Shown here: piece after piece, positions 52,730 to 64,000 of the stretch
Layout: every line of letters starts with the position of its first letter
Position numbering within the stretch: position 1 is the first letter of the stretch
Assembly: GCA_016758965.1 (NCBI GenBank)
Contig: JAEPRB010000031.1
Span: 1-64,000, forward strand
DNA: 64,000 nucleotides
From: Circinella minor
Taxonomy: Eukaryota > Mucoromycota > Mucoromycetes > Mucorales > Lichtheimiaceae
Direction of reading: 5' to 3'
Position numbers and translations under genes: made by a program
Notes under the pieces: generated by a model
Seen by the model: only the letters and a program-made list of their open reading frames with translations
Database searches by the model: none
Told to the model about the DNA's origin: nothing

Positions 52730-52973
52730 TAATTTTTCTTCTTTCCCACTTAATTTTTTACTTCTGTTCTGTTTTTTTTTTTATTTTGTATATAATATAC
52801 CTACAATTGTAAATTTTGTTCTTTTTTGCTAAAAAAAAAAAGATGAACAAAAGACTATAATATTTGTAATCACATTGACGTTCTTTTTTAATGGTGTGTG
52901 CATTTTTTTTAAAACATATAAATAAGACAATGGAAAAAAAAACAGGGATTATAAATGATGGATCCACAGTATA

Positions 52974-55812
<2,839 letters not shown>

Positions 55813-56461
55813 CTGGATAAAATTCAAAAAATAAGAAGGGGGTGTATGCTAAGAAAAAGAAAAAGGTGGAGCTATCTTCCTCTCTTCTCCCCAATATTTG
55901 TTTAAATTTATATTTGTACTTTATATACTAAAAAATGGCGTTAGAACAATTATAGATGAAGTAACCAATGATTATGTTCAGGGAAAAAAAAAAAGAGAAA
56001 AGGAAGGAAAGGAGTGAAGATTAATAGATAATAAAAAAAGAAGGGTCAAAAATGAATTTCATGTGGTGAAAAACAAGGAGCGAGTGAAGGAAAGGGGGGA
56101 GCGAGTCAAAAGTGGCTAATGATAATAATAACCAAAAAGGCCGATCATATAATATCTCGGATTGAAATTATGCAATTTATTTTTCATGATAACAGAAAGA
56201 AAGAAAAGTCCAAGGAGACAGGTTGTATATTAGATAAATATATAAATAATAATAATGATAATAATAATGTCCGTTGATGAATTTATACAAGTTATTCCAT
56301 CACATGCAAAGTTTTTTTTATTATTATTATTTAATTACAAAGTATTATTTTTTCAACACATAAATCCCACACATATATTGTTATTATTGATTATGCGCAC
56401 ACGCTAAAATAAAAACGAAGGAGAGAATTATTTATATATACTTTTTTTGTTTATCATTTAT
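55813..56461. promoter_or_regulatory. Kinase promoter and CBS 3' flank
   Basis: 649 bp between the kinase start and the cystathionine beta-synthase stop, both on the minus strand. G/A-rich blocks at 55980-56110 read as C/T-rich on the gene strand, as is common in fungal promoters. No specific site supported. Confidence 0.35.
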
Positions 56462-58414
<1,953 letters not shown>

Positions 58415-58836
58415 TTTGTAGGGAAAAAAAAGAAAAAAGAAAAGTGTGCTGGAGAAGAAAGAAAGGAGAAAAATTACAGGACAATGTCGTGGGAAAACAT
58501 GTAAAAGAAAGAAGTGGCGCTGTCTGGTGAATGTGGTGACCCAAATTCTCCGCCATCCAATAACAAAGTTTTAAGATCTGAATGCTGTTTTTGATAAGTG
58601 TACATACGTCTGCCTTTGAATTAAAGTGTTAAGGCAATAAATACAAGTACGTAGGATATATTTTTTTTAATCTATACAAAAATTGCACATCTAATATATA
58701 CACGCGGTTGAAATGCAGTTTCTTTAAAGAATAATTAGAAAAGAGACAAATCAACAAGAAAAAATGAAAGAAAGTGAGGGAGAAAAAATAAGGAAGGGAA
58801 AGATATGCTTAGGTAGAGGACAAGAAAGATAAAATT
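58415..58836. promoter_or_regulatory. CBS promoter region
   Basis: 422 bp upstream of cystathionine beta-synthase and downstream of the small unknown gene, both on the minus strand. No specific regulatory site could be supported. Confidence 0.35.
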
Positions 58837-59460
58837 TCAAAAAGTTTTTGGCTGCCATGATTCAAGCGATAATCCATTTCTCGAAAATTTCATTTGATGG
58901 TATCTTAGTATTGGTGTACAGGTCACTTCAAAAGCATTTTCTGGTAAATAATGCATTGGTCTTAACGTTTTTGGCGTTCGAGCCAATTCACGTTCAACGC
59001 CGATCTTGACAAAATCCAATCCTTTATCAAGATAATCGCCTCCATGTCTAGAATATAGTTTGATCAAATGAATCAATACTGTGTTTTCAATCTTTTCATC
59101 ACGTAGCGGTGGATCAACTTCGTTAAGCAAAAGGTTCGCATAATGTAATGCTTTCGGTGGATTAGGCGCTTGTTGCACGATTTTAGCAATCGATCGTTGG
59201 AAGTTGGCAATATCAACCTCCCGATATCGAAACACTTTTTGATGCCCCTGTTTTAGTTGCCCATACGTAACTTTTTTTGCTGTCAAGGTCGCTAATAAAT
59301 CTTGGAAAAGTTCTTCAGCTGCTGTATAGTTTCTGTTAATCTGAATCTCGTTAATAATTCCATTCTTTATTTGACTTGTTGACAATTTCTTGCCTGCATC
59401 ACTTTGACATTTTAATTCATATTGCGTAATTACGACATCTGATGGTGGCGTTGCCGTCAT
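58837..59460 (-). CDS. Small helical protein of unknown function
   Basis: Intronless, 207 residues, not recognised. The sequence is predicted mostly alpha-helical with balanced charge: INRNYTAAEELFQDLLATLT, LKQGHQKVFRYREVDIANF, ALHYANLLLNEVDPPLRDE, KIENTVLIHLIKLYSRHGG and YLDKGLDFVKIGVERELART. No signal peptide, membrane helix or metal motif is seen. It may be a helical-repeat subunit of a larger complex. It is head-to-head with the 7TM-RGS gene over 340 bp, and its codon use is ordinary, supporting a real gene. Confidence 0.65.
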   Translation of the reverse strand: MTATPPSDVVITQYELKCQSDAGKKLSTSQIKNGIINEIQINRNYTAAEELFQDLLATLTAKKVTYGQLKQGHQKVFRYREVDIANFQRSIAKIVQQAPNPPKALHYANLLLNEVDPPLRDEKIENTVLIHLIKLYSRHGGDYLDKGLDFVKIGVERELARTPKTLRPMHYLPENAFEVTCTPILRYHQMKFSRNGLSLESWQPKTF

Positions 59461-59800
59461 TTGTGAATATTGGAATTGAATGGGTGAATGAATGCGATGT
59501 ATTTATTTAATTTTCAAAAGAATAACAGTGATCCCGTATTTTTTGACAAAAGGAACTTCTATCCAAAAAAAATAGCGTGACTCGGCGCCTTGCGATCGCG
59601 TCGCAATCACGATTTGATAGGTTAGTGTTTCATAAGTAAAACAAGCCCGGATGTTTCAAATTGTAAGGATTTTATATCATTTTTATGGGTTGTTCTTTTC
59701 CTTTTTTTTTCCTTCTCTCACTGTAATTCTTTGAGAAAAAGCAAACACCACTTCTGAATTTATTTTTACTTTGAAGAAAAAAACAAAAGATGAAGATATC
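59461..59800. promoter_or_regulatory. Divergent promoter with GC-rich interrupted palindrome
   Basis: 340 bp between two divergent genes. Near 59590-59606 the sequence ttgcgatcgcgtcgcaa contains TTGCGA and TCGCAA as inverted halves around a 5-bp centre and includes GCGATCGC. It stands out in AT-rich surroundings and could bind a dimeric factor. The factor is unknown. Confidence 0.4.
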
Positions 59801-61645
59801 ATGATTGGATTCTTTTCACAGTCGCCAGACTGTAACGACGAACAAACAATTAAACAAATATACAGTACTTATAATGATCCCTATAATCTATGCATGCTCG
59901 ATCGCTCCAAGATCCGTGCTTGTAAAATCTATTTTGCCACGACCTGCGTTAACTTTGCATTTATTGTCGTGACAACAGCTATCTTCGTTAATCTTGCACG
60001 TGGTTCCAACGATATTTTACTTACTCTTCCAATACCTGAATCACCAAGCCATCAGAGCCTTTACCGTCAGTGGAAACGTACATCACTTCAGCGACGTAGT
60101 ATTGTTGGGACGGTTCTTGGAGCAACTGGTCATCTGGTTTTTAGCACGGCCGTCTTTTTATCACAATCTTACTATGGAGCTGGTACATGCGAAATTTATC
60201 TATGGGGTGTTATTCTTGGTTTTTACACATGGATTTTCGCACTCTGTTGGCGTTCATATAGGTTATATTTTTTATTGAGGCTTAATATGCTCAAGACTCG
60301 ATATGGTTCCATTCAAGACAACGTTGAACAAGAACAGTTGGTCATTGAAGATTCAGAATATCAATGGTTAATGCACCACAAGGATTGTAAATCAATTCGC
60401 ATGGTGCGACCACTTTCTGTCTACCTCTTGCTCTTTTTTATCATGGCAATAGTATGTGGTCTTACCGAATGGCAAATGGATGATTGCCAAGTGCGGTGGG
60501 GTGTTTATCTTCTTTTGGGGTTTGTCGGATTCTTTTTGTTGGTTGTTACTCCATGCGTTATTTGGCGTTCACGTCGATACAAGGATTTACATGGTATACG
60601 CAACGAAATCTTAATTGACGCTGCTGCAGGTATTTGTTGTTGTATATTAACTTCAATATGGTACCATGAGATCAACGGTCTAGCTATTCGCTCGCCTAGC
60701 GGTAGTTACTACAATCGATTTTTTGCTCCTCGCAACTGGCTTGCATTTCTCACCACGGTGGGTCATATCACTTCTATTGTCTATCCGATCTGGAAACTAG
60801 TTCCAAATCGGTTTTTCTGGAGATTGCATTTTCGAAGAGACAATCACAGTAGCCACCACAGTAACGGCCCAGGAGGAATACACAGTCCTCGAGGATTTGA
60901 TAATGATGGACCTATGTTACCGCAAACACCGGAAACGTTAGAACAATTATTACGTGATGCAGAAACCACCAAGCAATTGATAGAGTTAGCGGTGCGAGAT
61001 TTCAGTTCAGAAAATGTACTAGCTTACAAGGAATACTTGAAACTCGTCGATCGATTACAATACCAAAAATATGGACGTGTGGTAAAGCGATTTACACGAC
61101 GTTACTATTCATCTGCATCTACTTTGGTAGACTTCCAACCTCTTGATAACATTGACGCCACAAGTATTGAAAAGGATGACAATTTACTAGCCTCACCTAT
61201 CTACTCACCGCTTTTAGAGGATTTTGCCAAGTTTTATGATACCTACATCCGACAAGGTGCTCCGCTTCAAGTCAATATATCATATCGTGCCCGAAATGAG
61301 CTGGATTCATTCTTTGCACGCGCACGAGTTACAAGCCAAGCTGACAGCGACGATGACACTGTGACGGTGACTGGGACGGACTTGATTACTCCTTGGTCTC
61401 ACAACAATAAACTTCTTGCTCCTTTATTACCAGTTCATACACCATCAGAAACAAGTAGCATGAAACGAAAAACAAGGTGGAGCTGGAGTGTAGCAACCGA
61501 ATTTCCACTTTCTGAACCATTGTCTGATGAAATGATCACTACTACTGGATCCCAATTGACTCTTATTATGTTTGAACCTGCAAGAAATGAGTTGTTTTGG
61601 AATATTTTTGCTAGTGTTTTTCCAAAATATGTCAATAGTCAATAA
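59801..61645 (+). CDS. Seven-transmembrane receptor with C-terminal RGS domain
   Basis: Intronless, 614 residues from the first in-frame ATG at 59801 (a TTG lies upstream). Seven hydrophobic helices, for example IYFATTCVNFAFIVVTTAIF, YLWGVILGFYTWIFALCW, PLSVYLLLFFIMAIVCGL, WGVYLLLGFVGFFLLVVTP, ILIDAAAGICCCILTSIWY and WLAFLTTVGHITSIVYPIW. A cytosolic RGS-like domain follows (residues about 370-510), with TPETLEQLLRDAETTKQLIE, DFSSENVLAYKEYLKLV, the fold's conserved start, and EDFAKFYDTYIRQGAPLQVN. This matches fungal GPCRs that couple a 7TM module to an RGS domain (GprK-type). The ligand is unknown. The RGS part would accelerate GTP hydrolysis on a G-alpha. Confidence 0.85.
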   Translation: MIGFFSQSPDCNDEQTIKQIYSTYNDPYNLCMLDRSKIRACKIYFATTCVNFAFIVVTTAIFVNLARGSNDILLTLPIPESPSHQSLYRQWKRTSLQRRSIVGTVLGATGHLVFSTAVFLSQSYYGAGTCEIYLWGVILGFYTWIFALCWRSYRLYFLLRLNMLKTRYGSIQDNVEQEQLVIEDSEYQWLMHHKDCKSIRMVRPLSVYLLLFFIMAIVCGLTEWQMDDCQVRWGVYLLLGFVGFFLLVVTPCVIWRSRRYKDLHGIRNEILIDAAAGICCCILTSIWYHEINGLAIRSPSGSYYNRFFAPRNWLAFLTTVGHITSIVYPIWKLVPNRFFWRLHFRRDNHSSHHSNGPGGIHSPRGFDNDGPMLPQTPETLEQLLRDAETTKQLIELAVRDFSSENVLAYKEYLKLVDRLQYQKYGRVVKRFTRRYYSSASTLVDFQPLDNIDATSIEKDDNLLASPIYSPLLEDFAKFYDTYIRQGAPLQVNISYRARNELDSFFARARVTSQADSDDDTVTVTGTDLITPWSHNNKLLAPLLPVHTPSETSSMKRKTRWSWSVATEFPLSEPLSDEMITTTGSQLTLIMFEPARNELFWNIFASVFPKYVNSQ

Positions 61646-61951
61646 AATAACGAATTGAACCTTATTTTAATTACTTTTAAGGAATTTTTAATGCCCGCTT
61701 GTTAAGATCTGCTTTTGGAAAACGGGATGATTTGTGTGTCAGCTCCCCTCTCCTCTATCATTTGTCCCACACAACTACCACTACCACTTAATAACCTCAC
61801 TACCTCCTCTTTCTTTCCCTCCCTCTCTTATTTTTGTTTAACCAACCCTAATAGTCCACCTCGCCCTCTCCTTTTCCTTTGACATTACACGCACAAAAAA
61901 AAGCATAGTGTATATACACACTCCTTATACTTATTACAAAGTTTTGCTTCA
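61646..61951. promoter_or_regulatory. Pyrimidine-rich promoter of the ZIP gene
   Basis: 306 bp with a strong C/T-rich block (61741-61880) immediately upstream of the ZIP transporter start, typical of expressed fungal genes. No discrete site supported. Confidence 0.4.
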
Positions 61952-62995
61952 ATGATAAATCCATTCATATGGTTACTCTTACTGAGCATCACCATGTTGC
62001 TCGGTAGTTTTTTAGCAGGATGCATACCACTTTCTACAAAGCTTTCCGAATCCAAATTGAGGCATTTGACAGCTCTTGGTGTTGGGTTGCTTGTTGGAAC
62101 AGCACTTGTCGTCATTATACCGGAAGGAATCCAAACGTTATATAGCTCCAATGAAGCTGCCATTTCCGAAGATTCGCATATTTCTGTTCATCGTTCAGCA
62201 ATAGAGCCACATCAGCCATCGTGGCATGGTGACAATGCCACCAGCTATTCTACAACATCCGCTCCTACCACGATTTTCGATAAACGACAAGAGTCGCATA
62301 GCCACGACGAACATACAACTGCTACAGAACATACAGCAATAGGTCTTGCACTTATCATTGGATTTGCAACTATGTTTATTGTTGACCAACTCAGCTCACT
62401 TCACCTTCATGCTTCTCATGAACCAATTGCTACTTCTGAATCGGCAGGAACCAATACATCATCATCACCATCACAACCATCAGTAGCAGGTACTGCTGGC
62501 GGACGTTCTCGATCACCCACGGCGCGATCCATGACACCGACTATCGGTCTTATTGTTCATGCAGCAGCTGACGGGATTGCGCTGGGCGCATCCGCATCAC
62601 ACCCACAGCTTTCTATGGTTGTATTTTTGGCAATCATGCTACACAAAGCACCTTCGGCATTTGCTTTGACGACAGTTTTATTAGCAGAAGGATTATCAAG
62701 GATCAGTGTACGCCGACATTTATTGATGTTTTCCATGTCAGCACCCATAGGCGCCATTTTAACATATATATTATTAAATATATTTTCATCGTCATCCGGG
62801 GCTTCGGTTTATTTGACTTATTGGACAGGTGTATTGTTGGTATTTTCAGGAGGAACCTTCTTATATGTTGCTATGCATGCATTACAAGAATTACAACCAC
62901 CTTCACATTCGGATAAATTGGGAGGTTCTCAAGTGGGTTGTATTTTAGGTGGCATGTTTTTACCTATTCTTCTCAATATTAGTCATTCTCACTAG
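61952..62995 (+). CDS. ZIP-family metal transporter (ZIP9/Atx2-like)
   Basis: Intronless, 347 residues. Members of this branch (SLC39A9, yeast Atx2) move Zn2+ or Mn2+ across Golgi membranes. Sequence evidence: an N-terminal helix pair (WLLLLSITMLLGSFLAGCIP and ALGVGLLVGTALVVIIPEGI), a variable His/Ser-rich loop (HSHDEHTTATEH), the core helix IV motif HAAADGIALGASAS with the metal-binding His and Asp, helix V FLAIMLHKAPSAFALTTVLL, and a C-terminal helix with YVAMHALQEL. The last residues NISHSH lie just after the final helix. The choice between Zn2+ and Mn2+ cannot be made from sequence. Confidence 0.9.
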   Translation: MINPFIWLLLLSITMLLGSFLAGCIPLSTKLSESKLRHLTALGVGLLVGTALVVIIPEGIQTLYSSNEAAISEDSHISVHRSAIEPHQPSWHGDNATSYSTTSAPTTIFDKRQESHSHDEHTTATEHTAIGLALIIGFATMFIVDQLSSLHLHASHEPIATSESAGTNTSSSPSQPSVAGTAGGRSRSPTARSMTPTIGLIVHAAADGIALGASASHPQLSMVVFLAIMLHKAPSAFALTTVLLAEGLSRISVRRHLLMFSMSAPIGAILTYILLNIFSSSSGASVYLTYWTGVLLVFSGGTFLYVAMHALQELQPPSHSDKLGGSQVGCILGGMFLPILLNISHSH

Positions 62996-63686
62996 AAAAA
63001 AGAATGGGAGAGTTTTTTTTTCTTTTAATTATCACACATTTTAATAATAATAATATAAACACATATACCTCTATCCATCCCTTTTTTTCTTTCACACACT
63101 CTTTCTTGTACAGAAATTTCTCTATTTATATATATATATCTTATATATTTTCATATTGCTTGGGTCTATCTTTCATTTTCATTTTCTTTTTTGATTTTAG
63201 ATGAGCATGATTTTTTTTTTCCTGTTTCCTTACCATTATCATTATGATCAAATAGACTACCCATTGTTCCAATATTTATATTGTTTTAAACTCACGTGTG
63301 CACATGTTTAATTTTGAGTTTATATTACATATACACAGTGTACCCCCAAAAATAACATTAGTTAAATCAATATTAGTAAAACACTTTGGGTGATATTCAT
63401 TTTATACTCTCTACTATCTAATATTATATGTCATAATAGTTTTCATAATAATGGTTCTTGTTAGTAGTGTTGCCATGAAAGCCATATTACAAGAAATAAT
63501 TATTAGTGATTATTGGTTATGGTCAAAAATATTCTGACAATTTCATTGGGTAAATGATTATTCCACAGACCAGAATTTACTATCGCAACTGTAAAATTCA
63601 CTAAGCCACCCTCCGTCGTTGTAAAATTTTACTTTGGATTTTGCGCTACTGAGCAAACCTTCTCTTTTTTCTGCTCCACTACCGAC
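62996..63686. promoter_or_regulatory. Intergenic region and ribosomal-protein promoter
   Basis: 691 bp between ZIP and uL13. T-rich near the ZIP 3' end. The last 120 bp has ccaccctccgtcg and several C-rich patches before the ribosomal protein start. No named factor site is claimed. Confidence 0.4.
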
Positions 63687-64000
63687 ATGTCGACTTTTGA
63701 AAAGGTGAGCTTTTATTACATTTGACAGTTTCTCTTAAAAGTACCAGAAAAAAACAGCAACATAAAAGCAACAACAAAGTTTTTCAAAAGCGGTTATTAC
63801 TACCATGAATTGTTGTTTAATTTTATAATTTAATTAAAAAAATAATGTTCTCACCTAAAAATAAAATATTTTTATTAGGTTGTTGTCATTGATGGCAAGG
63901 GTCATCTTCTCGGCCGTCTCGCCTCTATTGTTTCCAAGCAGGCTCTTAGCGGTCAAAAGGTCGTTGTTGTCCGTTGTGAGGAGACCAACGTTTCCGGCGA
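63687..64000 (+). CDS. RPL16: 60S ribosomal protein uL13 (RPL16/RPL13A), 3'-truncated by window
   Basis: Component of the large cytosolic ribosomal subunit. Exon 1 is 63687-63704 (MSTFEK); exon 2 starts at 63879 and runs off the end at 64000, giving [20 protein letters not shown] and [20 protein letters not shown], the start of uL13. About 47 of roughly 200 residues are present. Codon use is strongly biased to C- and G-ending codons (CTC, GTC, GGC, AAG, GAG), unlike all other genes here, as expected for a highly expressed gene. Splitting the first few codons from the rest is common in fungal ribosomal protein genes. Confidence 0.95.

Overview
The window is nuclear DNA from a fungus, most likely a Mucoromycota (Mucorales-type) species. 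The evidence is AT-rich, homopolymer-laden intergenic DNA, many short GT-AG introns, A/T-ending codons in ordinary genes against C-ending codons in a ribosomal protein gene, and a tyrosine recombinase of Crypton type. Gene models were built by hand from splice signals, reading-frame continuity and recognisable protein families. No database search was run.

Left part (1-20.1 kb): a SulP sulfate permease, a p24 cargo receptor, an RS-rich nuclear cyclophilin (minus) head-to-head with a VMA21-type V-ATPase assembly factor, a DUF1752/AreA-GATA-like protein with a possible PP1-docking motif, a MYST histone acetyltransferase, and a DHA1-type MFS transporter (minus). Two gene-poor, low-complexity gaps lie here or just beyond (9.8-14.9 kb and 20.1-24.6 kb).

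Middle part (24.6-44.5 kb): a degenerate, mobile-element-rich region. It holds a broken, tandemly duplicated gene of an unrecognised family whose 5' end is also present as an inverted copy 1.7 kb away; a frameshifted Crypton-type tyrosine recombinase; a phased ACAGGATTTT repeat; and a MATE efflux pseudogene carrying two separate TA-flanked insertions (a 1.7-kb element with 60-bp inverted ends, and a 393-bp foldback element), a nonsense codon and a frameshift. An apparently intact 18-exon uridine kinase/UPRT-domain gene with a 12-nt microexon sits among these.

Right part (44.5-64 kb): compact and gene-dense. It has a GIT1-like glycerophosphodiester permease, an acidic protein of unknown function, a DnaJ protein (Caj1/Djp1 type), an ankyrin-repeat protein, a Ste20/OSR1-like kinase with about 180 extra residues in its activation segment, cystathionine beta-synthase, a small unknown protein, a 7TM-RGS receptor, a ZIP9/Atx2-like metal transporter, and the first two exons of ribosomal protein uL13 (RPL16), cut by the window end.

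The genes are independent housekeeping, transport and signalling loci and do not form a cluster. Sulfate permease and cystathionine beta-synthase both serve sulfur metabolism but lie 53 kb apart. The most unusual material is the 24.6-27.0 kb repeat locus, the doubly invaded MATE gene, the kinase activation-loop insertion and the microexons.
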